Shown: positions 9,652 to 18,488, counted from the stretch's first letter. The stretch is DNA of 64,000 bases from DATDXN01 sp035289305 (GCA_035289305.1 DATDXN010000026.1:1-64000); one strand, 5' to 3'. Translations and numbers: made by a program. The notes: generated by a model not told the origin, from the letters alone.

Positions 9652-11409
9652 TCAAGGTTTAAATAACTTGAAAAAAACTTCCTTGGGAATTTCGACTCGG
9701 CCGATGTTTTTGAGCATTTTTTTACCTTTTTTTTGTTTTTCAAGCAACTTATCCTTACGTGTGCGATCACCGCCATATAGTTTACCCGTCACATCTTTGC
9801 GAAAAGGCGCAATGCGTTCGGAAGCGATAATTTTCCCTTTATATTGAGCCTGAATCTTCACCTCATATTGCTGGCGAGGGATAAGATCACGAAGCTTTTG
9901 TGTGAACTCTCGTGCACGCTCGAAAGATCGCTCCGCCACCACAAATTCAGAAAATTCACTGACGGGATCACCATTGAGAAGAATAGTCAGAAGATCTGCA
10001 TCAACCGGCCGATATTCTACAAATTTCCAATCTATCGATGCATATCCTGATGTAATAGTTTTTAATCGGTCGTAAAAATAAGTAATAAGTTCAGCAAGAG
10101 GCATTTGGTAAACCAAATACGTATGTATTTTATTGTCCATCGTCAAAAAAACTCCTCGCGACTCCTCACAAAATCTCATGACACGGCCGGTAAATTCTTG
10201 TGGGGTAACGATGGTCACCTCAACAATCGGCTCTGCAAAGCTTTTGTGTTGACCTCTATTTGCGCCCTCTGTGTTTTCTTTATATTCAACTGATGGAGGA
10301 GTCAAGATAAGGCTCACGTGAAATTCACGCTCCAACCGTTCGCGCACCACATCAGCATGCAGCAATCCGAGAAAACCTGCACGCAAACCAGAACCCAAAG
10401 AAGCACTGTAAATAGGCTCAAAATCAACTGAAGCGTCACTCAAAACTAGTTTCTCCATTGATTCTTTTAATCGCACATATTCGTTTGGATCTGTGGGAAA
10501 AATTGAAGCGTACACCATTGGCTTCACTTTGCGATATCCAGAAAGAGGAGGGGAGGGATTTTTGTATTCCGTGATCGTGTCGCCAACTCGCACCAAATGA
10601 ATATCTTTGAGATTGGTGACGATATATCCTATCTCTCCCTGACCTAACTTTTCCCAGCGCGAAATGTCAGGTGTGAAAATACCCACCTCCTTTATCTCAA
10701 AATCCGTGTTTGTTGCGTATAATTTCACGCGTTTTCCCGGGGTTACTTCGCCGCCAAATATCCTGACAAAAGCAATAACCCCTTGATATGAATCAAAGTA
10801 AGAATCAAAAATCAACGCCTGTATTGACAATCCTGGATCGGTTTTCTTTTGCTGATCTTGGATTTTCACCCCATGAGGAGCTGGTATTTTTTCAATTACA
10901 GCCTCGAGTAGTTTTTTTACTCCGTGACCCGTTTTTGCCGAGGTTTCAAAAATCGTTTCTGTCTCAACTTCCAAAAATTGCGCCAACTCTTTTTTTATCT
11001 CTTCAATATGCGCTCCCAGCACATCGATTTTGTTGATGACCGGAATGATCTTCAGATTTAGCTCAATAGCTTTGCGCGCATGCGCGATAGTCTGTGCCTG
11101 GATACCTTGAGTCACGTCAACGAGAAGTATGACTCCTTCCACGCATGCAAGCGTGCGCTCCACTTCATAGGAAAAGTCAACATGTCCCGGCGTATCAATC
11201 AAATTGAGAACATATCCCTTATACTCCATTCTCACGGGAGCAAGTTTGATTGTGATACCGCGCTCCCGAGAAATTGGATTTCTGTCCAAATACTGCTCGT
11301 TATGTTTGCCCTGTATAACAACGCCGGTTAACTCCAGAAACCTGTCAGCCAGCGTAGACTTCCCATGATCCACATGAGCAATGATGGCAAAATTGCGGAT
11401 ATTGCGCAT
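9652..11409 (-). CDS. lepA: elongation factor 4 (LepA), ribosome-associated GTPase
   Basis: LepA is a translational GTPase that acts on stalled or mistranslocated ribosomes and in initiation. The G domain has all motifs: G1 AHVDHGKST (11-19), G2 RERGITIK, G3 DTPGHVDFSYEVERT and G4 NKID. Domain II, III and V-like EF-G segments follow. The LepA-specific C-terminal domain ends the chain, with KGKIIASERIAPFRKDVTGK and YGGDRTRKDKLLEKQKKGKK. At 585 residues it is near full length. It starts 14 bp after the AbiEii-like toxin gene, so it may share the toxin-antitoxin promoter. Confidence 0.96.
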   Translation of the reverse strand: MRNIRNFAIIAHVDHGKSTLADRFLELTGVVIQGKHNEQYLDRNPISRERGITIKLAPVRMEYKGYVLNLIDTPGHVDFSYEVERTLACVEGVILLVDVTQGIQAQTIAHARKAIELNLKIIPVINKIDVLGAHIEEIKKELAQFLEVETETIFETSAKTGHGVKKLLEAVIEKIPAPHGVKIQDQQKKTDPGLSIQALIFDSYFDSYQGVIAFVRIFGGEVTPGKRVKLYATNTDFEIKEVGIFTPDISRWEKLGQGEIGYIVTNLKDIHLVRVGDTITEYKNPSPPLSGYRKVKPMVYASIFPTDPNEYVRLKESMEKLVLSDASVDFEPIYSASLGSGLRAGFLGLLHADVVRERLEREFHVSLILTPPSVEYKENTEGANRGQHKSFAEPIVEVTIVTPQEFTGRVMRFCEESRGVFLTMDNKIHTYLVYQMPLAELITYFYDRLKTITSGYASIDWKFVEYRPVDADLLTILLNGDPVSEFSEFVVAERSFERAREFTQKLRDLIPRQQYEVKIQAQYKGKIIASERIAPFRKDVTGKLYGGDRTRKDKLLEKQKKGKKMLKNIGRVEIPKEVFFKLFKP

Positions 11410-11423
11410 AAGATATTTTCAAT

Positions 11424-12287
11424 CTAACTATCAGGATAATCTTTAAAATTAATCAGCTTGCTTTTGATAATTGCCGCAAAATTCTCTGTAAAATTTTGCA
11501 CAACGTCAGTTGATTCTATAAACGGCAGGAGGTCCGTATAAACACTCTTTTTATCAAGCATTTCTGTTTTCTTTTTTACCGCCTGCACTACCTCGTTTTT
11601 GGTCTGCAGGTCAAGCATTTTAAATATGCGCTCCCAGTAAGGTTGAAGTGAAAAACTTTGTTTTGCTGACTGTTCGATAAACCAAACTAAATCAAACACA
11701 TCCCGTCCCTTAAAAGGGATTGATTGCGCGCTTCCCTTGAAAAATTCGCGAGACAAAAAAGCGATGATTTTATTGGCAAAAAGCGTCGGCAGATTATATG
11801 AAAGAGCATAAAAAGTAAACTCACCGGTAGAAATAGAGTTTACCTCCGTCTTAAAAATACCCGTAGTCTCTTTTGAAAAATCGCATCGTACAAAAAGCAT
11901 TGATGCGTCTGATGCATTTTTTACCAACCCTATTTTTTCAAGAATAGGGAATTTAAAAAAAATCGTATTGTTATTGCCACTGATTTTTACTTTAATATCC
12001 AAGTACTGTAATTTTTCAGCGAAATACGTCTTTGTCTTTTGAGCAAATAATTGGATATCCAATTCACCTAAAAAATCAAAATCTAAATCTTCGGAAAGAC
12101 GCGGCAGTCCATATATCTTACGAAGGCAGGTACCTCCGGTAAAAAACAGTTTTTTGTAGATCTGATCGTTATACATAAAATTCAATATATAATTCTGAAG
12201 AGCTTCTTTAAGTAAAGTACGTATAAAGAAACTATTGGTAGTGTTTTTATTTTTCTCAACAATACTGGTAAGCGCCTGTGTTATCAT
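11424..12287 (-). CDS. AbiEii-like nucleotidyltransferase toxin
   Basis: The protein has the DNA polymerase beta-like nucleotidyltransferase signature of the AbiEii/AbiGii family: F-T-G-G-T-C-L-R-K (49-57), followed by LPRLSEDLDFDF with the metal-binding acidic residues D67, D69 and D71. Family members block growth, probably by adding nucleotides to tRNA ends, and act in type IV toxin-antitoxin and abortive-infection systems. At 287 residues it is full length for the family. Its start overlaps the antitoxin stop by 4 nt (ATGA), so the pair is translationally coupled. Function is inferred from the motif and the gene pair. Confidence 0.85.
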   Translation of the reverse strand: MITQALTSIVEKNKNTTNSFFIRTLLKEALQNYILNFMYNDQIYKKLFFTGGTCLRKIYGLPRLSEDLDFDFLGELDIQLFAQKTKTYFAEKLQYLDIKVKISGNNNTIFFKFPILEKIGLVKNASDASMLFVRCDFSKETTGIFKTEVNSISTGEFTFYALSYNLPTLFANKIIAFLSREFFKGSAQSIPFKGRDVFDLVWFIEQSAKQSFSLQPYWERIFKMLDLQTKNEVVQAVKKKTEMLDKKSVYTDLLPFIESTDVVQNFTENFAAIIKSKLINFKDYPDS

Positions 12288-12937
12288 AGAAGGTGTTCTT
12301 TTTTGAGCTGTTCGGTTATCAATTGCATTTTTTTTGATGATGCGCTAGCAACCGCCCGCATAAAATCAATTGTGTCTTTTTCTTCAAAAATATCCCAATT
12401 AATTCTTCCCTCTTCTAATAAATATCTTTTCATAATTCCCGTTGTCTTAAAGTTTTTAAGATACAAAAAATCAAAAAGCGCTTTGCCTTTTGAAGCAACT
12501 CTTATTGTTTTATCCTTAAACGACTGATTTTCGTATCCAAAAAAAAGTTCTTCTTTTATGCTACGGTAGATAAATGAGGAAAACGCTGAAGAAAATACGC
12601 GTGAAGATTTGGTGGTGATTGAGGTTACTGCAAAGGATGCTTCGGGAATAATATTGTATCGCGAGAGAATAAATTCGAGCGAAACATATGAGGGAGAACG
12701 CAAAACATTAGCCAAATACATAAGATAAAGTTCTTTATCGGAAGGATTTTGAGAAATCATATCTTGATAGTACGATGAGATATACATGCCCTTTTTAAGA
12801 GTTATGAGCATTTTTTGAGCGCGAAGTTTTTTGATCCAATAATTCAAGTCTTCGCCGTCTTTCTGCAAAGCCAGCCCGATGTTTTGCTTGGTAAAATAGG
12901 GCGCACCTTTAAGCACTTCAAGCACTCGTTTTTCCAT
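12284..12937 (-). CDS. AbiEi-like antitoxin / winged-helix regulator
   Basis: The ATG at 12937 was chosen because a strong promoter lies just upstream, and an in-frame TTG at 12970 would fall inside its -10 box. The N-terminus (LEVLKGAPYFTKQNIGLALQ, then LNYWIKKLRAQKMLITLKKG) is the winged-helix DNA-binding region of AbiEi antitoxins, ending in the usual wing GMYISSYY. The rest is the C-terminal domain seen in these proteins. It precedes the toxin with a 4-nt overlap. AbiEi proteins repress their own operon by binding inverted repeats, and one is present at 12952-12966. Confidence 0.8.
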   Translation of the reverse strand: MEKRVLEVLKGAPYFTKQNIGLALQKDGEDLNYWIKKLRAQKMLITLKKGMYISSYYQDMISQNPSDKELYLMYLANVLRSPSYVSLEFILSRYNIIPEASFAVTSITTKSSRVFSSAFSSFIYRSIKEELFFGYENQSFKDKTIRVASKGKALFDFLYLKNFKTTGIMKRYLLEEGRINWDIFEEKDTIDFMRAVASASSKKMQLITEQLKKEHLL

Positions 12938-12951
12938 ATTTATTCCAGAAT

Positions 12952-12966
12952 TAGTAAAATTTACTA
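12952..12966. promoter_or_regulatory. palindromic operator candidate for the AbiE pair
   Basis: TAGTAAA and TTTACTA form a perfect 7-bp inverted repeat with one central base. It lies directly downstream of the -10 box and overlaps the expected transcription start, 15 bp before the antitoxin ATG. A repressor bound here would block the promoter, which fits antitoxin autoregulation. Confidence 0.55.
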
Positions 12967-12969
12967 CCA

Positions 12970-12998
12970 ATTGTAGAATAAAATATCACTTTTGTCAA
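12970..12998 (-). promoter_or_regulatory. sigma70-type promoter of the AbiE-lepA operon
   Basis: On the minus strand TTGACA (12998-12993) is followed by a 17-nt spacer and TACAAT (12975-12970). Both boxes and the spacing are near consensus, making this one of the strongest promoters in the window. Confidence 0.75.
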
Positions 12999-13053
12999 CA
13001 CCTTGTTACTCTGACCCACCTGCACTTGTTACCGAAATCTTGAATTTTTTGTA

Positions 13054-14784
13054 TTAAATTCTCTGATAAATTCTAATTACCGGGTGGTCAAAGACTGTCC
13101 AGGTTTCCTCGGAACTTTCATCGGGAAATTCCAAAAGTGTTTTCCCAAAAAGCTCTATGCGAGGATGGGAAGTAAACTCTGCTACTTTTTGAAATCCAGA
13201 AACACCTGAAAAAAGGTTGTTATAATAGTTGGTAAGCAGAGGATATTTTTCCGCAGGGTGATTTTTGAAAATTCTTCTGGAGGGAATAAAAATATAATCT
13301 GCTCTCTTTATATGATTGTCTAATTGTCCTTGAAGAAGAGGATTTTCATCAAGATCATAGAAATTAAAACCGATCAATTGATAATTGTTTGTTGTTAATT
13401 GTTGGTTGCTTGTGGCGAAAGGAATGTCCACGACGTTTGCGGTTTCAAAGAGAATATACGCATTTTCTGGAATATGCTGATATATCCACTTGGATGCAGT
13501 AAATCTGACATCAGGCGTGCGATAAATTGTAAGATACGCAATACCGGGGGCGATAAAGGCAAAAATCAAAACGCACAATGTAAAATTTAAAATTAAAAAT
13601 TTTAAATTATTTAAAAATTTGTGCTTAAAAATTGAAAATTGATACATATATGTATGTATCCGCAGTAAAAATAAAATTGAAAATACCGACATAATAGGAA
13701 ATATTGGCGCCATAAATCGTGTCCATTTCGCGTAAAGAAGCGCTGAAGGAATAAAATATATAAGGAAAGCAAACCGAAGCAAATTGACTTCTTTTTTTCT
13801 CCATGGAAGCAGGAAAAATCCACATAGGGCCACTACATACTGCGGCCAACCCAATACATAGGGGAAAATTCGCGTTACCTGAAACCAGACTGGCATTATC
13901 CCTTCAAATTGCCGTGTATAGAAAACTTTGAGACTTCCTGTTGCTACCGAAGACTCATACTGCATACTGCCAACAAAATCCCTGAAAGAAATAAGATTGT
14001 GGGGAGAAAAAATAATTGAGAACAGAACCATAAGAAGCAGAAAGAAAATCACCTGACGCGTCACATACAATACACCATGCAGGAAAGATGTGCTTTGACG
14101 AGCTTGAGTATAATGCACACCTATACTCACCAACGGCGCAAAAACAAAAAGAAGTGAAGAAACTTTAGTCGCAACGACCAAACCGGAAAAAAGGGAGAGG
14201 AGAAAAACTGTTTTTGACTTTAATTGATCCCGATTGGATCGGGATTGATCAATTAATTGAAGCGATTGATAGATAATCAGTGAGTAAAAAAGCATGAGAA
14301 GCGATTCTGTCGTACCAAAGTGTGAAAACTGAATGAAATAGGGTTGAAAAATGAAAAATAAAAAAACAAGAATCGAAAATTTATTGGTTATTGATGATTG
14401 TTTATTGGTAACTGACTTTATTATGTGCATGAGCACAAATACTGTGATTATTGAAGCTGCCGCAGAAATAATTCTCAAACTCATGATCGCCTCAAAAAAA
14501 TTGATCGGAAATCCTGTTTTTCCCGCAATGAGATGATATAGTTGAATCAACCCATATCCCAGATACAACGGAAACTGTCCATAAGCAAAAAAATGAGGAT
14601 TAAAGCAATCTTTAATTGATAGTTGATAATTGGCAACTGACAAGTTCCTGCATGTTAATTGTTGAATTGCATTTGCCATATTGCGCTCATCAGGATGCAT
14701 GGGGTAGGGGAGACCCCAATCTAGACCGATGAAACGCGTATATACAAGAAGAAGTAAAAGTACAAAAACAATAGCTTTTTTCAT
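13054..14784 (-). CDS. GT39-like (dolichyl-phosphate-mannose-protein mannosyltransferase type) membrane glycosyltransferase
   Basis: A multi-pass membrane protein of 576 residues. After the first helix comes DWGLPYPMHPDERN, the acidic first external loop motif of GT-C enzymes of the PMT/ArnT type, which move sugars from polyprenyl phosphate on the outer face. Many hydrophobic helices follow. The C-terminal tail EETWTVFDHPVIRIYQ is typical of CPR members. The gene contains at least five AT-rich in-frame insertions encoding Asn/Gln/Leu/Ile-rich peptides such as NQQLTTNNYQLIGFN. It starts with a TATAAT 7 nt upstream, divergent from the next gene. The acceptor is unknown. Confidence 0.75.
   Translation of the reverse strand: MKKAIVFVLLLLLVYTRFIGLDWGLPYPMHPDERNMANAIQQLTCRNLSVANYQLSIKDCFNPHFFAYGQFPLYLGYGLIQLYHLIAGKTGFPINFFEAIMSLRIISAAASIITVFVLMHIIKSVTNKQSSITNKFSILVFLFFIFQPYFIQFSHFGTTESLLMLFYSLIIYQSLQLIDQSRSNRDQLKSKTVFLLSLFSGLVVATKVSSLLFVFAPLVSIGVHYTQARQSTSFLHGVLYVTRQVIFFLLLMVLFSIIFSPHNLISFRDFVGSMQYESSVATGSLKVFYTRQFEGIMPVWFQVTRIFPYVLGWPQYVVALCGFFLLPWRKKEVNLLRFAFLIYFIPSALLYAKWTRFMAPIFPIMSVFSILFLLRIHTYMYQFSIFKHKFLNNLKFLILNFTLCVLIFAFIAPGIAYLTIYRTPDVRFTASKWIYQHIPENAYILFETANVVDIPFATSNQQLTTNNYQLIGFNFYDLDENPLLQGQLDNHIKRADYIFIPSRRIFKNHPAEKYPLLTNYYNNLFSGVSGFQKVAEFTSHPRIELFGKTLLEFPDESSEETWTVFDHPVIRIYQRI
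13375..14670. repeat. family of AT-rich in-frame insertions inside the GT39-like gene
   Basis: Five patches share short words built on AATTGAT, TTAATTGTT and AAAATTTAAAATT: about 13375-13414, 13580-13645, 14214-14280, 14376-14415 and 14611-14670. Each is in frame and adds a hydrophilic or Asn/Leu-rich peptide (for example LTTNNYQL, ILNFTL, QSSITNK, VANYQLSIKD). They look like multiple copies of a small mobile or slippage-born repeat tolerated within loops, comparable in behaviour to Rickettsia palindromic elements. Identity with any known element cannot be tested here. Confidence 0.45.
14227..14245. repeat. perfect palindrome inside the GT39-like gene
   Basis: ATCCCGAT, a TGG loop and ATCGGGAT form an 8-bp perfect stem. 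It is embedded in one of the in-frame insertions and encodes part of DQSRSNRDQLK. No T-run follows, so it is not an intrinsic terminator. It is GC-rich relative to its surroundings, as expected for a dispersed palindromic repeat. Confidence 0.5.
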
Positions 14785-14791
14785 TCTTTAC

Positions 14792-14797
14792 ATTATA
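14792..14797 (-). promoter_or_regulatory. -10 box of the GT39-like gene
   Basis: TATAAT on the minus strand lies exactly 7 nt before the ATG at 14784, giving another leaderless layout. Confidence 0.45.
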
Positions 14798-14826
14798 CGG
14801 AACACTACAGTGAAATATTTATCTTG

Positions 14827-14855
14827 TTGACTATAGGATTTAAATATGATATACT
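14827..14855 (+). promoter_or_regulatory. sigma70-type promoter of the 819-residue protein gene
   Basis: TTGACT (14827-14832), a 17-nt spacer and TATACT (14850-14855) are followed by 6 nt and the ATG at 14862. Both boxes are present with ideal spacing, so the predicted start of transcription coincides with the start codon. Confidence 0.7.
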
Positions 14856-14861
14856 TAATAT

Positions 14862-17321
14862 ATGTCAGAACGTTTAACCCACGGTCAAAACCATGAAGAA
14901 CAAACTCACGTAGAACAACTCATGAGGGAATTTGCTGAAACGCCACTTAAGTTAGAGGGCGTTTCGCCATGGAAACCGAAATGGCAGCAGTTGGTGAAAG
15001 CCCGACTTTTAGGACAACATCCTTCCAAATATTTACACGCATTGACAATTGCAGCGCACGGCCTCTCAAAACAAGAAAATCATAAACAGAGAATAGACCA
15101 CGAAAAAGAAGTTTTCTTAAAGGTGCTTCTCTTGTATGAGTTTGAACACAGAGATGATATACCGGCAAAAGCAAAAAGCTACAACAAAACCGTTTTCACT
15201 CGTCTTTTGCTCACACATCAAACAGACGATAACCAATTTGGAAAAACAGCGAAGCAATGCATTGATCAACTCTCGCTCAAAGAATTATCAGATCCGATGT
15301 TTCATCCTCCCAAAGGCATACCCTATACAACAGAAGACCGAATTGCAGTGAGCGAAATTGCGATCACGCGCTTGAAAAAAGAACCGGAGGAGGCAATAGT
15401 TATTTTGCAAAAAATAACAGCGAGTTTTGTTCATAAGTTTAATAATAAGCTCGGTTTCAGTCCTCACCAAAATAGCGAACTTGAAAAATTAGGTTTTATA
15501 CTTCTCTACCCGCCAGATTTGCAGCGCCACATCCTGCAACAACTTGCGGTGGAAAATCCTGATTTTCTCGGCTATTTCTTTAGTCTCTATGAGAAATATA
15601 GAAACAAAGACCCAAAAAGTGCGACAAATATAGTAGAAAGACAAGCTTTAAACGGCATCAGCAAATCACCTATTTTGCAAGAAGCGTATCACACATATCA
15701 AGATGAATGTCAAAGACGAGAAATGGAAAAACAGAAACAAGCAGAATTAGCGCAACAAGAAGAAGAGAAACAGAGAGAATTCACCAGACAATCCGAACGA
15801 GCACAAGTATATATTAAGATACTTCCCGGAATAAAAGGCTATTCATTTCGCTTGCCGTTCGAAAGTCGTTTCCCAGAGTATTCTTTGGCTTTTTCTTCTA
15901 TGACTTATTCCGATTCAGTGAAGAAACACGAAGACAGCGAGATGCTCTACGGACCAACTGACTCATTATGTTCTTTTGCTCAAGTTAATGAAGATATAAC
16001 TTTGTTAGTTTCATCAGATAGCCTGATACCAGAAGAAATGAAACAAGAATTACAAACAATATTTGAAAAACATAGAGATAGACTTTTGCAAGAAAGTGAA
16101 CAAGCATATCTTATAAACGCTCTTCCATTTGCTTGTGAAGCATTGAAGAGAGAAACAACCTATATTGAAAATAGCAGTTACGATGATATAAAATCTTTCA
16201 ACACGCGATTTGAATCTCTCTATAGTACGATCGGTCAACAGGTTCGATTACTTGACCAACAAAATACATCGTCACATGAACATGCAATACGAACAATTTT
16301 TCAGACACTTCAAGAAATCCAACCAATTATCAATAACGCGTATCAAGCGGCACAACAAAGAGTTCTTAACGAGGTAGAAAAACAAAGAAAAACAGAAGAA
16401 GAGAAAAGAAAAAAAGAGTTACAAAGAGAGATACGCAAAGAACAAAGACAAAAGAAAAAAGAAAGAGCAGAAAAAATAAAAACAACTAAAACAGAGTATC
16501 TTTTGGGAGAAATTGAGCATAAGATGGAGTATCTCAAAAATTTATATGCGCTTCATACCGGCTTAAATCTCCACGATGTAGATGCGGAAGCGTTGGACGA
16601 GGATGGAACGACAATCGGGTCTGTATCGGTAACTGCGGGACGTGGTCAGGGTCTCAAACTCGGCCTCGAACAAAAACTGACCATACGGCAAAAACTTGAG
16701 TTTGCACATGATTATTTGCGACTTGAAATGGGAGAAGATATTGATGAAATTATGCGCAGATACGCAATGGTCGATTGGGTGACTTCCCATGAGGTTGCAC
16801 ATCTTGTTGACTGGGCATCTGATCATCCTACTTCCGCATTATGGGAAGATACGCCTCTACAGAAATGCACGGATGAACTTGTTGCAACATTTGATCCTCG
16901 TATGCAATCTTTGGCAATGGAGATGATAAAACTGTCTGCTCAAGAATCTTTCATTGACGGCATTGGATTTTACTGCGCCTCTACATACGGCACAAGTATT
17001 ATCACGCATGATCACGACGAGCCTCAAAAGAAAGAAGACATTGTAACCGCGTTTGCAACGACTATGGAAATCGTGAGAGAGTTAGTAACCAAAGAGGCAA
17101 AAAATAAAGAAATAAAGTCACGATATCAAATCATGCTTCTTCGATTTATTGCGGGAGCCTCTCGTATGGGTTCAGATACACAAACACGTGAATCGCTTGA
17201 AGCGCTTTTTATAAGATTAAATCAACAAACTCTTCTTCTATCAGAAGATCAAAAACAATCTATCATCACCCTTTTTTCAGAGTCGTTTGAAAAGGGTCAA
17301 CAATTTTTAGCTGCGCGTTAA
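14862..17321 (+). CDS. large soluble coiled-coil protein with a putative HExxH zinc-peptidase site
   Basis: This 819-residue protein was not recognised as a whole. It has no signal peptide or membrane helix. Residues about 280-310 and 500-550 are Glu/Lys/Arg/Gln-rich and likely coiled coil. Near the C-terminus SHEVAHLVDWASDHP contains H-E-V-A-H (643-647), a zincin motif. A downstream KEDIVTAFATTMEIV (Glu725) could give a third zinc ligand, by analogy with families where HExxHxxD is followed by an E-D/E-x-x-A-x-A helix. The N-terminal part seems helical. It is monocistronic with its own strong promoter, and its stop overlaps the convergent neighbour's stop (TTAA). Peptidase activity is a hypothesis. 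Confidence 0.45.
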   Translation: MSERLTHGQNHEEQTHVEQLMREFAETPLKLEGVSPWKPKWQQLVKARLLGQHPSKYLHALTIAAHGLSKQENHKQRIDHEKEVFLKVLLLYEFEHRDDIPAKAKSYNKTVFTRLLLTHQTDDNQFGKTAKQCIDQLSLKELSDPMFHPPKGIPYTTEDRIAVSEIAITRLKKEPEEAIVILQKITASFVHKFNNKLGFSPHQNSELEKLGFILLYPPDLQRHILQQLAVENPDFLGYFFSLYEKYRNKDPKSATNIVERQALNGISKSPILQEAYHTYQDECQRREMEKQKQAELAQQEEEKQREFTRQSERAQVYIKILPGIKGYSFRLPFESRFPEYSLAFSSMTYSDSVKKHEDSEMLYGPTDSLCSFAQVNEDITLLVSSDSLIPEEMKQELQTIFEKHRDRLLQESEQAYLINALPFACEALKRETTYIENSSYDDIKSFNTRFESLYSTIGQQVRLLDQQNTSSHEHAIRTIFQTLQEIQPIINNAYQAAQQRVLNEVEKQRKTEEEKRKKELQREIRKEQRQKKKERAEKIKTTKTEYLLGEIEHKMEYLKNLYALHTGLNLHDVDAEALDEDGTTIGSVSVTAGRGQGLKLGLEQKLTIRQKLEFAHDYLRLEMGEDIDEIMRRYAMVDWVTSHEVAHLVDWASDHPTSALWEDTPLQKCTDELVATFDPRMQSLAMEMIKLSAQESFIDGIGFYCASTYGTSIITHDHDEPQKKEDIVTAFATTMEIVRELVTKEAKNKEIKSRYQIMLLRFIAGASRMGSDTQTRESLEALFIRLNQQTLLLSEDQKQSIITLFSESFEKGQQFLAAR

Positions 17322-17752
17322 ACTTTGATCCTGAAGCGGCGGAGATATTTTTTACCCGACAGAAGTTCTATCGTTACCTCAAAACGCATATTGGTAATCC
17401 CCGTATGATATCGACAAACCCCTGCCGAACATGTACCAAAAAGGAGTTCCCGGGAAGTCGAGTTTGCAGCTGCAGGATCAACGCTGCCCATAGCTCCTTC
17501 ATCTTTACCGTTGGTTTGGTAAATCAGCGCATAGCTTACACTGCGCACCTTACCCAAATTTCTGAAATAGACCACCAAGGCTTTTCTATCCTTTCGAAGC
17601 CGAGGAGTAACGCCCACCAATGAAGAACCTGCTGATGTTTTTTTCGCCGACGCAGCGGCTTTTGCTTGAGGTAGTGTTTTTGCTACTACACCATACGGTA
17701 GAAGGAAAAAAATGGCTGCTAAAATAACAGTTGCAATGTATAGTTTCTTCAT
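17318..17752 (-). CDS. small secreted protein of unknown function
   Basis: The ATG at 17752 was chosen because it begins a textbook signal peptide: MKKLY, a hydrophobic core, and a VVA-K site near residue 23. Starting further upstream would add a second hydrophobic stretch. The mature part (about 120 residues) begins Ala/Lys-rich and then shows beta-strand-like patterns with two cysteines (GTCSAGVCRYH), probably a disulfide-linked beta sandwich. It lies divergent to the next gene, 66 bp apart, and converges with the HExxH protein. No function is proposed. Confidence 0.6.
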   Translation of the reverse strand: MKKLYIATVILAAIFFLLPYGVVAKTLPQAKAAASAKKTSAGSSLVGVTPRLRKDRKALVVYFRNLGKVRSVSYALIYQTNGKDEGAMGSVDPAAANSTSRELLFGTCSAGVCRYHTGITNMRFEVTIELLSGKKYLRRFRIKV

Positions 17753-17818
17753 GATAATGTATACATATAGAAATATCATAAAAAGTGAAAGAAAGCAAGT
17801 TCTTTTTGGAAGCATAGC

Positions 17819-18472
17819 ATGAGAAAAAAAATTGTTATCATATTGATTATTGTAGCCTTCATCCTTGCCGGCATCTCTATATACTTTTTCGTATCTTCCT
17901 CAAACCCGCAAACAAAAGAAGAAACTGCCTCGCCGGTCGGCGAAAATGAGACTGCACAAGGGGAAGCGAAACAACCGCCTTCAACCGCGCTTAAAGAATA
18001 TACGCATGAGGCGGGTTTTACCTTCAGTTATCCAGAATCCTTGACCATACAAGAAAAGCAAATACGAGATGAAGCAACATATGCTGATATTACTGTCTCA
18101 TCTGGCGAGTCTTCTGGAGAAATTACCATAAAGGCAGAGGATAGTAAACTCAAAACTGCGAAAGAGTGGATAACCGCAAAAAAGATTGCTCCCATGCCAG
18201 AAGCAATCGAAAAAGTAGAGGTCGCAGACTTGAACGGAGAACAGTTTACGACCGCCACTCAAACGATCACGCTCGTTTTTGACCAGGGCATTCTCTTTAG
18301 TTTCATTCTCACAAATCCAGACAACGATCAAACCCTAGGGGTGGGCTACAAAACCATTACAGAAACATTTGCTTTTGTCGAAAAGGAAACGACTGAACAA
18401 ACTACTTCTCAATCCCCAACGAGTGAAGGAGAAGAAGATATTATATCCGAGGAAGAAGAAATCATCGAATGA
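17819..18472 (+). CDS. membrane-anchored extracytoplasmic protein
   Basis: One N-terminal transmembrane helix (IVIILIIVAFILAGISIYFF) is followed by a Thr/Glu-rich linker. A folded domain of about 130 residues comes next (EAGFTFSYPESLTIQEKQ...), of the type found in PsbP-like or photosystem-reaction-centre-like small lipoproteins, then an acidic tail very rich in Glu. The domain opening F-T-F-S-Y-P-E/x is common in extracytoplasmic proteins of CPR and Firmicutes. The TGA stop lies 16 bp before the flippase start, so it may be part of the export operon. Function is unknown. Confidence 0.6.
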   Translation: MRKKIVIILIIVAFILAGISIYFFVSSSNPQTKEETASPVGENETAQGEAKQPPSTALKEYTHEAGFTFSYPESLTIQEKQIRDEATYADITVSSGESSGEITIKAEDSKLKTAKEWITAKKIAPMPEAIEKVEVADLNGEQFTTATQTITLVFDQGILFSFILTNPDNDQTLGVGYKTITETFAFVEKETTEQTTSQSPTSEGEEDIISEEEEIIE

Positions 18473-18488
18473 AAAACTTCCAGGCTCT

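Noticed and set aside
14227..14245. Palindrome as a transcription terminator
   Set aside because: It lies in the middle of an intact coding sequence, has no following T-run, and looks like part of an inserted repeat.
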